NCBI RefSeq assembly: GCF_003436425.1
Contig: NZ_QSPK01000003.1
Coordinates: 1 to 51,548 of the forward strand
DNA length: 51,548 nucleotides
Source: Eubacterium sp. TM05-53
GTDB taxonomy: Bacteria; Bacillota_I; Bacilli_A; Erysipelotrichales; Erysipelotrichaceae
Direction: 5' to 3'
The first letter of the stretch is position 1. Every line of letters starts with the position of its first letter. Made by a program: the position numbers and the translations under genes. Of the stretch, positions 1 through 8,078 are shown in pieces. Below the pieces are notes generated by a model that saw nothing but the letters and a program-made list of their open reading frames with translations, was not told where the DNA came from and did no database searches.

Positions 1-576
1 ATGATTTTAACCGTTGTCTTGTATGTGGGTGAATCCAAGTGGAGTGCCGCTAAAAAGCTGAGTGAACTTGAAATCATTCATCCAGGATTTGAAGCTATGT
101 TTAATGAGTTTAAACTGAATCTGATTGAGCTAAACACAAATCACAAGTATAATACAGGTGAAAAGGCAACACAGGACTTCTTTGATCTATTAAGTATGAT
201 CTATAGAAAGCAGATATTAAAAGAAGATCTAGATCGAGAGTTTAATCGTGATGCATTGTATTTTGCGTATGTAGTGACAAAGAACAAAGAGTTATTGAGT
301 ATCTACAACAAAAGCGAGAAGGGAGATGTAAAAGTGTGCAGAGCATTAGATGAAATGTTTGAAGAATCCACAAACAAAGGAATCCAGATGGGTATCAAGC
401 AGGGTTTTGAGCAAGGCATTGAACAAGGAATTGAACGAGGCATTGAGCAAGGTATTGCACTAAAAGAATTGTTTGTATATCAAACTATGCTAGACAAAGG
501 TTTCAGTATTAAAACAATCGCATCAATCTTCTCAGTGAGTGAAGAATCGATTGAAAAGCTATTGATGAAAGCTTAG
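1..576 (+). CDS. Rpn-family nuclease / PD-(D/E)XK transposase-like protein, 3' part
   Basis: The visible 191 residues match the C-terminal half of Rpn (recombination-promoting nuclease, formerly transposase_31) proteins: a helical region, then a run of GI-Q-GI/GIEQGI repeats at about residues 127-152, then a short helix-turn-helix-like tail (KGFSIKTIASIFSVSEESIEKLL). The family's catalytic PD-(D/E)XK core normally precedes this, so the gene probably begins before the window and the first Met is internal. Family members cut DNA and are often duplicated in gut Firmicutes. The function here is inferred from family resemblance only. Confidence 0.6.
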   Translation: MILTVVLYVGESKWSAAKKLSELEIIHPGFEAMFNEFKLNLIELNTNHKYNTGEKATQDFFDLLSMIYRKQILKEDLDREFNRDALYFAYVVTKNKELLSIYNKSEKGDVKVCRALDEMFEESTNKGIQMGIKQGFEQGIEQGIERGIEQGIALKELFVYQTMLDKGFSIKTIASIFSVSEESIEKLLMKA

Positions 577-591
577 ATAATGTAGTATAAT
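562..591 (+). promoter_or_regulatory. Promoter of the riboswitch-antiporter unit
   Basis: A TTGATG -35-like hexamer (562-567) and a perfect TATAAT (586-591) are separated by 18 bp. They overlap the end of the preceding gene and stand a few bases before the riboswitch aptamer, where a leader transcript should start. Confidence 0.6.
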
Positions 592-596
592 TTTTC

Positions 597-660
597 TGGG
601 AATGAAGTTCTCCCTTAGTTGTAAACTAAAACTGCTTTTATAAGCTGATGACTTCTGTGT
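597..660 (+). promoter_or_regulatory. Fluoride riboswitch (crcB motif)
   Basis: The segment follows the fluoride aptamer plan: GGGA-ATGAAGT-TCTCCC at the start, an A-rich junction (AAAACTGC), a GCTT/AAGC stem, and the signature GCTGATG followed by ACTTCTGT. ATGAAGT pairs with ACTTCTGT, as ATGAGGC pairs with GGCCTCT in the structurally known Thermotoga aptamer. About 13 extra bases (TTAGTTGTAAACT) sit between the first hairpin and the junction. The downstream gene is a cation/proton antiporter, a known target class of this riboswitch. Fluoride binding should favour antiporter expression. Confidence 0.85.
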
Positions 661-665
661 TTTTT

Positions 666-696
666 AACGCGGAAACCATCAGCTTTTCTGCGTTTT
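666..696 (+). terminator. Riboswitch expression-platform terminator
   Basis: A 10-bp stem (666-675 with 685-694, one G-U) is followed by a short T run. Its loop holds CATCAGC, complementary to the GCTGATG of the aptamer (antiterminator AAGCTGATG/CATCAGCTT). Aptamer folding and terminator formation can therefore be coupled: a transcriptional riboswitch platform. Confidence 0.75.
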
Positions 697-711
697 GAAA
701 GGAGAGATAAA

Positions 712-1890
712 ATGCTGATCAGTTTATCTTATATTTTTCTTGTAGGAATGTTTTTATCTTGGTTATGTAAAAAGGTGGGGTTACCTGGATTATTAGGAAT
801 GATATTTACTGGGATACTTTTAGGACCTTATTGTCTTGGTTTGATTGATTCTTCACTATTGAACATATCTAGTGAATTAAGAAAGATTGCGTTGATTATT
901 ATATTGATGCGTGCTGGATTGAATCTAGATTTAAGTGATTTAAAAAGGGTGGGAAGACCAGCTATATTGATGTGCTTTGTACCAGCATGTTTTGAAATGG
1001 TTGGAATGATTTTGTTGGCGCCAAAATTATTAGGAATCTCTTTACTAGATGCTGCCATTATGGGAAGTGTTGTTGCAGCCGTGAGTCCTGCAGTTATTGT
1101 TCCAAAAATGTTACAACTTATGGATGAAGGATATGGAACGAAAGAAAGTATTCCACAATTGATTTTGGCTGGAGCAAGTGTAGATGATGTATTTGTGATT
1201 GTGATGTTTACGGCATTTCTTGGTTTAGCCCAAGGCGAAAGCGTGAACATATTAAGCTTTGTGAATATTCCACTATCCATTCTAAGTGGTATTATATGTG
1301 GAGCATTATTAGGAAAAGGGTTTGCAATCTTCTTTAAGAAAAACCATATGCGAGATACTGTAAAGATTTTAATTCTGTTAAGTGTGGCATTTATTTTAGT
1401 GACACTTGAGGATGTCTTACCAATTCCATTTTCAGGATTAATTGCGATTATGTTTATGGGGATTTTTCTACAAAGAAATCATTTGGTTGCCTCTAAACGA
1501 TTATCCGTTAAATTTAATAAGTTATGGGTTGGTGCAGAAGTCTTATTATTTGTGTTAGTTGGGGCTTGTGTAAATGTTTCTTATGCATTAAAAGCAGGTG
1601 TGATGGCCATTCTGTTGATATTTGGAGTACTTCTATTTAGAATGCTTGGAGTATTTATTTGTTTATTAAAAACATCATTGACAAAATCAGAACGTTTATT
1701 TTGCATGATCGTCTATTGTCCTAAGGCAACCGTACAAGCTGCGATTGGTTCTGTTCCTTTGGCTGCAGGACTTGGTTGTGGACAAATTGTATTGACTGTA
1801 GCTGTTTTATCTATCTTGATTACAGCTCCATTAGGTGCATTTTTAATTGAACATACATACAAAAAATGGTTAAAAAAAGAACAAAGATGA
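712..1890 (+). CDS. Cation:proton antiporter (CPA family), fluoride-riboswitch controlled
   Basis: The 392-residue integral membrane protein has 11-13 hydrophobic segments and the CPA signature regions: GLPGLLGMIFTGILLGPY near the N terminus, an RAGLNLDL segment near residue 68, and a GASVDDVFVIVMF segment (about 153-165) carrying the DD pair typical of Na+/H+ or K+/H+ exchangers. It should exchange cations for protons at the cytoplasmic membrane. The start at 712 follows a good GGAGAG site eight bases upstream. The fluoride riboswitch suggests a role during fluoride stress, probably restoring pH or ion balance, since acid-driven HF entry acidifies the cytoplasm. Substrate ion is unknown. Confidence 0.85.
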   Translation: MLISLSYIFLVGMFLSWLCKKVGLPGLLGMIFTGILLGPYCLGLIDSSLLNISSELRKIALIIILMRAGLNLDLSDLKRVGRPAILMCFVPACFEMVGMILLAPKLLGISLLDAAIMGSVVAAVSPAVIVPKMLQLMDEGYGTKESIPQLILAGASVDDVFVIVMFTAFLGLAQGESVNILSFVNIPLSILSGIICGALLGKGFAIFFKKNHMRDTVKILILLSVAFILVTLEDVLPIPFSGLIAIMFMGIFLQRNHLVASKRLSVKFNKLWVGAEVLLFVLVGACVNVSYALKAGVMAILLIFGVLLFRMLGVFICLLKTSLTKSERLFCMIVYCPKATVQAAIGSVPLAAGLGCGQIVLTVAVLSILITAPLGAFLIEHTYKKWLKKEQR

Positions 1891-1907
1891 ATTAATCTTT
1901 GTTCTTT
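1876..1907. terminator. Bidirectional terminator between antiporter and coaX
   Basis: A 13-bp perfect stem (1876-1888 / 1895-1907) with a six-base loop, A-rich on the left and T-rich on the right, can end transcription from both sides. It overlaps the stop codons of the two convergent genes. Confidence 0.85.
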
Positions 1908-2659
1908 TCATATATAACTTTTAATCCTTTGAAAATTAGGTTTGGATCATATACATCAATGGATTTTGTGTAGCTACAAACGATTCTTCCTAATCCACCC
2001 GTCGCAATGACTTTCATATCTTTACCAACTTCTTTTTTGAATTGAGCAATTGTATATTCAACTCCACCCAAGAATTGATAGAATACACCAGCTTGCATTT
2101 CTGTTTGTGTATTTCTTGCCAAGATAGTTTTTGGACGTTTGATCTCAATTTCAGGAAGTTGTGCCGTTTGTCCCCATAATGCATTCGCTCCTGTTTCAAT
2201 ACCAACACCAATGGCACCGGCTTTAAAACAACCATTTTCATCAACATAGTCATAAGTTGTAGCTGTTCCAAAATCGGCCACTAGAATAGGTCCTCCATAT
2301 TCACTGAATGCACCAGCACAATCGGCAATACGGTCTGCACCAACATTTCTAGGGGTTTCTAATTGAACACTGATACCACTCTTAATACCAGGACCAACAA
2401 TAAGAGGTTCGATACCAACAAATTTTTTGATTCCATTTGTGAAGGAATGCATCACTTTAGGTACAACACTTGAAACAATAACGGCTTCAATTTGTTTTTC
2501 ATGTACATTCGAACGATCTAAAAAGTTTTTTAACATAAAACCATATTCATCACTTGTTCTTCTTACTTTTGTCGTTAATCGATATGTACCAATTAGATCC
2601 TCTTTATCAAAAATGCCAATCGTAATATTTGTATTTCCAATATCTACTGTTACAAGCAT
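1892..2659 (-). CDS. coaX: Type III pantothenate kinase
   Basis: CoaX phosphorylates pantothenate, the first step of coenzyme A synthesis. The 255-residue product starts MLVTVDIGNTNITIGIF, the ASKHA-fold phosphate-1 loop with its Asp. GPGIKSG, NVGADRIADCAGA and ADFGTATTYDYVD follow, all diagnostic of type III enzymes. The start at 2659 is preferred over an upstream in-frame Met because GGAGAAATAAT stands directly before it. It begins two bases after the coaBC stop, so the two genes are translated from one mRNA and supply consecutive CoA steps. Confidence 0.95.
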   Translation of the reverse strand: MLVTVDIGNTNITIGIFDKEDLIGTYRLTTKVRRTSDEYGFMLKNFLDRSNVHEKQIEAVIVSSVVPKVMHSFTNGIKKFVGIEPLIVGPGIKSGISVQLETPRNVGADRIADCAGAFSEYGGPILVADFGTATTYDYVDENGCFKAGAIGVGIETGANALWGQTAQLPEIEIKRPKTILARNTQTEMQAGVFYQFLGGVEYTIAQFKKEVGKDMKVIATGGLGRIVCSYTKSIDVYDPNLIFKGLKVIYEKNKD

Positions 2660-2660
2660 A

Positions 2661-3857
2661 TTATTTCTCCATCTCAATTTCTTTCATTGTTTCTAGAATT
2701 TTATATCCCAATTCTTCTTTTGAACACTTAGGTAAATGTTGTGAATTGTTCTTTCTTAATAAAGTTACAACATTTGTATCTGTCTGAAAACCAGCACCAC
2801 TTGTGAATAAGTTATTCGCAATCAACATATCACAATTTTTGGATTCTATTTTTTTTCGTGCATTTTCCTCTAAATTCTGAGTTTCCATCGCAAAACCACA
2901 AATGATTTGATTGTCTTTTTTGTGTTGTCCAATATAAGCTAAGATATCTGGATTTTTCACAAAATGAAAAGTCACTTCGTCATCAGATTTTTTGATTTTT
3001 TGATCTGCGACCATTTCAGGTCTGTAATCCGCAACCGCTGCAGCCATGATGATGTAGTTTTGATCATCGAGTCTCGATGTGATCGCATCAAACATATCTT
3101 GCGCACTTGTTACGTGTACCATATTTACGTCATTAAGATCTTCTAAAGCAGTAGGACCTGCAACTAAAGTTACATTGGCTCCTAGTGCCTTGGCGGCTTT
3201 GGCAATCGCATACCCTTGTTTACCACTTGAATGATTGCTTAAAAAACGAACAGGATCTAAAGCTTCCTGCGTTGGTCCTGCAGAAACTAAAACGTTCTTT
3301 CCTTTTAATGTTTGTTCCAATTCAAACTCATGATCAATGGCAGCCACAATATCTTGTACATCGGCAAGCTTACCTTTTCCTGTATCATTACATGCCAAAT
3401 GACCAACAACAGGTTCTACAAATTTATAGCCAAGTTCTTTGGCAAGTTTAATATTTCTTTGAGTGACCTCATTTTCATACATATGAACATTCATTGCTGG
3501 ACAAATTAATTTTTTTGTATGACAAGCCAAGAATGTTGTGGAAACAATATCGTCCGCAATACCATGAACGACTTTGGCAATAATATTGGCTGTAGCAGGA
3601 ACTAATACCATGATATCAGCCCATTTAGCTAAAGTAATGTGGGCAATTGGATCTTCATTTGTTTCGTCAAACAAAGAAACTTCACATTTATGTTTACTCA
3701 AAGATTCAAAGTTGATTGGTTTAACAAATTCTTGAGCATGTTTTGTCATGACAACTTTGATTTCATAATCTTTTTTGGATAATTTGCTGACAAGATCGCA
3801 AGCTTTATAGGCTGCAATACCACCAGATACCCCTATAACGACATGTTTTTTTTTCAT
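2661..3857 (-). CDS. coaBC: Bifunctional phosphopantothenoylcysteine synthetase/decarboxylase
   Basis: This is the 398-residue fusion enzyme of CoA synthesis. The N-terminal CoaC flavoprotein part has GVSGGIAAYKA (about 7-17), the PATANIIAK loop and the PAMNVHMYEN substrate clamp. The C-terminal CoaB part has VSAGPTQEALDPVRFLSNHSSGKQGY and a KKSDDE nucleotide-binding region. CoaB joins phosphopantothenate to cysteine with CTP and CoaC decarboxylates the product to 4'-phosphopantetheine. The start at 3857 follows AAGGAGAATCAATAATC; an upstream in-frame Met (3908) lacks such a site. It is the first gene of the coaBC-coaX unit. Confidence 0.95.
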   Translation of the reverse strand: MKKKHVVIGVSGGIAAYKACDLVSKLSKKDYEIKVVMTKHAQEFVKPINFESLSKHKCEVSLFDETNEDPIAHITLAKWADIMVLVPATANIIAKVVHGIADDIVSTTFLACHTKKLICPAMNVHMYENEVTQRNIKLAKELGYKFVEPVVGHLACNDTGKGKLADVQDIVAAIDHEFELEQTLKGKNVLVSAGPTQEALDPVRFLSNHSSGKQGYAIAKAAKALGANVTLVAGPTALEDLNDVNMVHVTSAQDMFDAITSRLDDQNYIIMAAAVADYRPEMVADQKIKKSDDEVTFHFVKNPDILAYIGQHKKDNQIICGFAMETQNLEENARKKIESKNCDMLIANNLFTSGAGFQTDTNVVTLLRKNNSQHLPKCSKEELGYKILETMKEIEMEK

Positions 3858-4018
3858 GATTATTGATTCTCCTTTGTGAATAAAATCACGTATAGATTTT
3901 TCACTCAAATATTATCCCATATGACATCTTGCTTTTCAAGCAACAATAAAGTATTAACTATGGATATTTTAACTAATGAAACGCAAAAATTAAAAAAGTG
4001 TTTATTTTTTGTGGCATA

Positions 4019-4027
4019 TGGTAAAAT
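4019..4027 (+). promoter_or_regulatory. Extended -10 promoter, probably giving a leaderless glycerate kinase mRNA
   Basis: TG (4019-4020), one base, then TAAAAT (4022-4027) forms an extended -10 element. The ATG of the next gene is only six bases further on, exactly where transcription should begin, and no ribosome binding site is visible. Confidence 0.5.
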
Positions 4028-4033
4028 GTACGC

Positions 4034-5167
4034 ATGAAAATAATTGTTGCGTGTGACTCTTTTAAAGGTTGTATGTCTTCAAAAGAAGTCGAAGAAAGTA
4101 TAAAAAAAGGAATATTAAAGGCAAATCATAAACATGAAGTTTTAACGTTTCCTATGGCTGATGGTGGAGAAGGTACGGCCATGGTGTTTTGCGATATCAT
4201 CCAAGGAAAGACAATAAACGTATTAACTGTGGATGCTTATGGTAAAAATGTATTTACGACATACTGTATTTCTCAAGATGGTCAACTCGCCATAATGGAT
4301 GTGGCTAGCTGTATCGGATTGAATATGACACCTAAAGAAAAAAGAAATCCAATGATCGCATCAAGTAAAGGTGTGGGTATCATGATGAAAGACGCGCTTT
4401 CTAGGGGATGTAAAAAAATTATTATTGGCTTAGGTGGCAGTGCAACAAATGATGGTGGTATGGGAATCTTAAATGAGTTTGGAGTTCGTTTTTATAATTC
4501 AAAAAGAGAATTACTTGTACCAAGCGTATATGCTCTTAGCCAAATTGCCTTTATTGATAAGCGTTATGCAAGACTACCAAAAGATGTGGAAATTGTTTGT
4601 GCTTGTGATGTAAAGAATCATTTATTGGGGAAGAATGGTGCTACCTATATTTTTGGTAAACAAAAAGGAATTTATTTAAATCAAATGGCCGAAGTTGAAA
4701 AAGGAATGGCTCACTATTGTACGAAACTGAAACAAACATTCCATGTGGATGTGAATGAATTTGAAGGTTCAGGAGCAGCTGGAGGCATTGGATGTGTATT
4801 GTTGGGTGTTATGAAGGCAAAAAGAACTTCAGGAATCGATTTAGTTGTAGAATATTCTGGATTAAAAAATCATCTTCAAGATGCAGATTTAGTTATTACT
4901 GGAGAAGGGCAGACAGATGCACAGACATTGTATGGAAAATTGCCACTGGGAATTGCACACTTGGCAAGATCTTATAATGTGCCTTGTGTTTGTTTGAGTG
5001 GTGCTTTAGGCTTAGGCTATCAATCACTTTATGAGGAAGGTATGATTGGAATTTTTTCAAGTGCGGATCGTGCCATGTCTTTTCAGATGGCCCTACAGAC
5101 AGGAAGTGAAAAACTAGAGGCATTGGCTTTTAGTTTGACTAAATTTATGGATGGAATTAGAAAGTAG
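4034..5167 (+). CDS. glxK: Glycerate kinase (GckA/GlxK family)
   Basis: The 377-residue protein matches the whole length of the family: DSFKGCMSSKEV at the N terminus, PMADGGEGTA (about 42-51), GLGGSATNDGGMG (about 133-145), EGSGAAGGIG (about 245-254) and ITGEGQTDAQT (about 288-298). It phosphorylates glycerate with ATP, feeding glycolysis. The ATG lacks a Shine-Dalgarno sequence and sits at the expected start of transcription, suggesting leaderless translation. The downstream lipoprotein gene follows after eight bases, so the gene begins a three-gene operon with the lipoprotein and asparaginase. Confidence 0.92.
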   Translation: MKIIVACDSFKGCMSSKEVEESIKKGILKANHKHEVLTFPMADGGEGTAMVFCDIIQGKTINVLTVDAYGKNVFTTYCISQDGQLAIMDVASCIGLNMTPKEKRNPMIASSKGVGIMMKDALSRGCKKIIIGLGGSATNDGGMGILNEFGVRFYNSKRELLVPSVYALSQIAFIDKRYARLPKDVEIVCACDVKNHLLGKNGATYIFGKQKGIYLNQMAEVEKGMAHYCTKLKQTFHVDVNEFEGSGAAGGIGCVLLGVMKAKRTSGIDLVVEYSGLKNHLQDADLVITGEGQTDAQTLYGKLPLGIAHLARSYNVPCVCLSGALGLGYQSLYEEGMIGIFSSADRAMSFQMALQTGSEKLEALAFSLTKFMDGIRK

Positions 5168-5175
5168 GTTGTTCA

Positions 5176-5685
5176 ATGAAAAAACTATTAACTATATTTT
5201 GTGCTTTTATTCTGTGCATTGGGCTTGTTGGATGTTCTTCAAAAGAACCTTTTGAAATTAAAGAAATTACGGCAACAAAATTACAGAAAAAATTAGATCA
5301 TAAAGACTCTTTTGTGTTAATTATTGAAAGAGAAAATTGTCCTTATTGTGAATCTTTACAAGAATATATCAAACAAACAAAGGATGAACATCCAAACCTT
5401 GTTTTATATAAGATTGATTCAACAGACTATGGCTTTAGTAAAATTAGCCAGGATTCTAAGCAGCTACAAAGCTCGACAGAAGATGGAAAGATTCTTTTGG
5501 ATATGGCTCCATATTTCCTTTATACACCAACATTGTATGTGATTGAAAATGGCAAAGCCACACATGCAGGTATTGGTTATAGTGAAGATGATCATTCAAT
5601 CAGTTTATGGGATGTTGATTCTACCGTTGATTTTGATTTGGCAGATACACAAGAGTTCTGGGAGTTTTTAGAAACATATGAATAA
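5176..5685 (+). CDS. Thioredoxin-like lipoprotein
   Basis: A 169-residue secreted protein. It has a basic, hydrophobic signal peptide ending in the lipobox LVGC (Cys20), so it should be lipid-anchored outside the membrane. The mature part has a thioredoxin-fold motif ENCPYC (about 54-59) and a late cis-proline-like TPTLYVIENG. Long SxDyGFSKISQDS and TEDGKIL stretches resemble bacteriocin-transport accessory and thioredoxin-like proteins. It may reduce or isomerise disulfides on the surface, but the partner is unknown. It overlaps the next gene by eight bases. Confidence 0.75.
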   Translation: MKKLLTIFCAFILCIGLVGCSSKEPFEIKEITATKLQKKLDHKDSFVLIIERENCPYCESLQEYIKQTKDEHPNLVLYKIDSTDYGFSKISQDSKQLQSSTEDGKILLDMAPYFLYTPTLYVIENGKATHAGIGYSEDDHSISLWDVDSTVDFDLADTQEFWEFLETYE

Positions 5686-6661
5686 GAAGAATATTACAAT
5701 CATTGCGACAGGAGGAACAATTGCCGGTCGAGGAAGTTTAGGCAAAAGTGCGAATTATGAGGCGGGCACTTTTGATGTGGAAGAAATTGTTAAAAGTATT
5801 CCACAAATTCGTGATTTGGCAAATCTAAATACGATTCAATTATACAATGTAGATTCTAATGATATGGGTTTAGATAAATGGATTGAATTAAGAAAAATTT
5901 GTCATGAATTAGAAAAAGATCGCTATGTGGATGGAATTGTTATTACACACGGTACAGATACATTAGAAGAAACAGCCTTCTTTTTAAATCTTACGTTGGC
6001 ATGTCATAAACCTGTTGTCCTAACAGGATCGATGCGACCTGCAACTGCAACAAGTGCAGATGGACCTATGAATTTATATCAAGCAGTAGCTTTAGCATGC
6101 CATATGGAAGCTTGGCAAGCCGGTGTTTTAGCTGTGATTTCTGATACAATCTATTCAGGTAGAGATTTACAGAAAACAAACAGCTATAAAACAGATGCAT
6201 TTAAAATGGGTGAATTTGGCTCTCTAGGATATATGCGTGATGATCATGTGTATTTATTGAATGCACCATTTAAAAAACATACATTCCAAACAATTTTTTC
6301 AAAAATGGAATTTGAAGATTTGCCGAAAGTAGAAATCTTTTATGTGCACACAGATTCGGATCCTGAATTGTTAAAATTTATGTTAGGCATGTATGATGGC
6401 CTAGTTCTAGCAGGAACAGGTTCAGGGAATTATCCAACAAAAATTAAAGAGGTTTTAGAAAATTATACAGGAGAATGTACAGTCGTACGTGCAAGTCGCG
6501 TATTAGAGGGAGCTGTCTTTGATTCAGAAATTTTTGATTCTAAAAGAGTCACTATTCCGGCCTATAAATTTTCAGCGCAAAAGGCAAGAATTTTATTGAT
6601 GCTTGCACTAAATTGTACTAAAAACCATGAAATAATCAAATCTTTCTTCCAAGAATATTGA
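5678..6661 (+). CDS. ansA: L-asparaginase, type I-like
   Basis: The 327-residue product carries the two catalytic Thr motifs of asparaginases: IIATGGTIAGRG at the N terminus (about 7-18) and DGIVITHGTDTLEETAFF (about 84-101), followed by the VLTGSMRP segment. It hydrolyses asparagine to aspartate and ammonia. There is no signal peptide, so it should be cytoplasmic. Translation is coupled to the preceding lipoprotein by an overlap. Aspartate produced could feed the NadB step, though the nad operon lies far away. Confidence 0.93.
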   Translation: MNKKNITIIATGGTIAGRGSLGKSANYEAGTFDVEEIVKSIPQIRDLANLNTIQLYNVDSNDMGLDKWIELRKICHELEKDRYVDGIVITHGTDTLEETAFFLNLTLACHKPVVLTGSMRPATATSADGPMNLYQAVALACHMEAWQAGVLAVISDTIYSGRDLQKTNSYKTDAFKMGEFGSLGYMRDDHVYLLNAPFKKHTFQTIFSKMEFEDLPKVEIFYVHTDSDPELLKFMLGMYDGLVLAGTGSGNYPTKIKEVLENYTGECTVVRASRVLEGAVFDSEIFDSKRVTIPAYKFSAQKARILLMLALNCTKNHEIIKSFFQEY

Positions 6662-6677
6662 AAAAACTTTTCTTGTA

Positions 6678-6705
6678 TTGTAAATAATTTTGTAAATGCT
6701 ATAAT
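6678..6705 (+). promoter_or_regulatory. Promoter upstream of the pyrophosphatase-like gene
   Basis: TTGTAA (6678-6683) and TATAAT (6700-6705) are separated by 16 bp. A GGAGG site and ATG follow 25-35 bases downstream. Confidence 0.6.
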
Positions 6706-6738
6706 AATTTATAGACTATTACAAGACAGGAGGTTATT

Positions 6739-7128
6739 ATGCAGCAATTAGAAAATAACGCATACTTTTGGCAAAAGCTTGATACGCTATTGTTGTCTAG
6801 CAGTTGTACGATTGATCGACCAAAAGGAAGTACTCACTATAAGTTTACAAATTTAGTCTATCCTGTAGATTACGGTTTTCTTTCAGATACATTTGGTTCA
6901 GATCAAAAACCTATTGATGTTTTCAAAGGTTCTATCGCAACAAATAATGTAGATGCGATTGCGATTACAGCTGACATTCTTAAGAAGGATTGTATCGTCA
7001 AATTATTGATAGGATGTACAGAAGAAGAAACGATGCGTATTTTAGAGTTCTTGGATCAAACCGAATTCCAAAAAGCTATTTTAGTACGAAGAGGCAATGA
7101 TACACCATCTTGGTCAAATAATGATTAG
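6739..7128 (+). CDS. Small inorganic pyrophosphatase-like protein
   Basis: The 129-residue protein resembles the first part of family I soluble pyrophosphatases: IDRPKGSTHYKF, YPVDYGFLSDTFGSDQKPIDVFKG. The canonical enzyme is about 170 residues and has further metal-binding acidic residues after DxxPxDVL that are not evident here. It may be a shortened relative with weak, altered or no hydrolase activity. A perfect AGGAGG site precedes the ATG. The gene is monocistronic, bounded by its own promoter and terminator. Confidence 0.7.
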   Translation: MQQLENNAYFWQKLDTLLLSSSCTIDRPKGSTHYKFTNLVYPVDYGFLSDTFGSDQKPIDVFKGSIATNNVDAIAITADILKKDCIVKLLIGCTEEETMRILEFLDQTEFQKAILVRRGNDTPSWSNND

Positions 7129-7158
7129 AAAAGACAGGTCTTAGAATTTGTCTTTTCT
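7127..7158 (+). terminator. Rho-independent terminator
   Basis: A 10-bp perfect stem AGAAAAGACA (7127-7136) with TGTCTTTTCT (7149-7158), just after the stop codon. The stem is rich in A on the left and T on the right, so it could act in both directions. Confidence 0.75.
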
Positions 7159-7170
7159 TGTGTGCTTTAA

Positions 7171-7199
7171 TGGACAAACATGTTGAGTTGATTTATAAT
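7171..7199 (+). promoter_or_regulatory. Rubrerythrin promoter
   Basis: TGGACA (7171-7176), a 17-bp spacer and TATAAT (7194-7199) precede the AGGAGG and ATG of the rubrerythrin gene. Confidence 0.65.
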
Positions 7200-7223
7200 T
7201 AAGAAAGATAGGAGGTCTTAATT

Positions 7224-7766
7224 ATGGAATTAAAAGGATCTAAAACAGAAAAGAATTTAATGGCTGCTTTTGCAGGAGAATCTCAGGCAAGTGTTAAGTA
7301 TCAATATTACGCTTCACAAGCTAAGAAAGATGGTTATGTAAAGATTCAGAACATTTTCACTGAAACATCAAATAATGAAAAAGAACACGCAAAATTGTGG
7401 TTTAAGGCTTTGCATGGTGGAAAAGTACCTACAACAACAGAAAACCTTAAAGATGCGGCTTCTGGTGAAAACTATGAGTGGACAGATATGTACGCAACAA
7501 TGGCTAAAGAAGCTCGTGAGGAAGGCTTTGATGATATTGCTACCTTGTTCGAAGGCGTAGGGGCTATTGAAAAACATCATGAAGCTCGTTATAAAGCTAT
7601 GTTGAAAGATGTTGAAGAAGATGCTATGTTTGAAAAGGCAACTTCAACAGTTTGGATTTGTTTGAATTGTGGACACATTCACTATGGCGAAACAGCTCCA
7701 TTGGTATGTCCAGTATGTAATCATCCACAGGCTTATTTCCAAGAATTGAAAGATCATTACGAATAA
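7224..7766 (+). CDS. rbr: Rubrerythrin
   Basis: The 180-residue protein has the full rubrerythrin layout: an N-terminal ferritin-like di-iron domain with EXXQA ([13 protein letters not shown], about 18-30), E..NEKEHA (about 50-56) and [10 protein letters not shown] (about 113-122). A C-terminal rubredoxin-like [Fe(SCys)4] domain follows, CLNCG...CPVCNHP (about 147-169). It reduces hydrogen peroxide in anaerobes, using electrons from rubredoxin or NADH oxidoreductases. The ATG follows a strong AGGAGG. It has its own promoter and terminator. Together with the flavodoxin and ferritin genes around the prophage, it marks an oxidative-stress and iron region. Confidence 0.96.
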   Translation: MELKGSKTEKNLMAAFAGESQASVKYQYYASQAKKDGYVKIQNIFTETSNNEKEHAKLWFKALHGGKVPTTTENLKDAASGENYEWTDMYATMAKEAREEGFDDIATLFEGVGAIEKHHEARYKAMLKDVEEDAMFEKATSTVWICLNCGHIHYGETAPLVCPVCNHPQAYFQELKDHYE

Positions 7767-7775
7767 TAATATCTC

Positions 7776-7800
7776 AAGACAGCTTAGGCTGTCTTTTCTT
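7776..7800 (+). terminator. Rubrerythrin terminator
   Basis: AAGACAGC (7776-7783), loop TTAG, GCTGTCTT (7788-7795), then a T-rich tail. Confidence 0.85.
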
Positions 7801-7814
7801 ATCTTTGAAAGTTG

Positions 7815-7823
7815 TGCTAAAAT
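7815..7823 (+). promoter_or_regulatory. Extended -10 promoter before a possible leaderless gene
   Basis: TGC-TAAAAT (7815-7823) ends six bases before the ATG at 7830, the same arrangement as at 4019. No ribosome binding site is visible between them. Confidence 0.45.
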
Positions 7824-7829
7824 AATCCT

Positions 7830-8078
7830 ATGGAAATAATAGAGGCAATTGAAAAACTAAAAGATAATCATGCACTTGTGTGTTTAGAAAATCGTGCATT
7901 GATTAAAATGGAAAAAGATAAAGTATATATATGGCATAGTCAATGGCATTCAAAGCTATCAAGAAATGATTTTATTTCACTATTTCAACAGAATACGTTT
8001 GAAGTTTATGAAAATGACCATGGTATTGATATGGAAAAAGATGAAGAGTATTATGCATGGCGTAATCGCTACTTATGA
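7830..8078 (+). CDS. Small hypothetical protein
   Basis: An 82-residue soluble protein rich in charged and aromatic residues (VYIWHSQWHSK, DEEYYAWRNRYL). I recognise no domain. It starts at the probable transcription start without a Shine-Dalgarno site and overlaps the beginning of the flavodoxin-like gene. The two are probably co-transcribed, so a role next to a flavoprotein is possible but unproven. Confidence 0.55.
   Translation: MEIIEAIEKLKDNHALVCLENRALIKMEKDKVYIWHSQWHSKLSRNDFISLFQQNTFEVYENDHGIDMEKDEEYYAWRNRYL

Noticed and set aside
828..1280. Minus-strand frame inside the antiporter gene
   Set aside because: Shadow frame; the plus-strand membrane protein is clearly the real gene.
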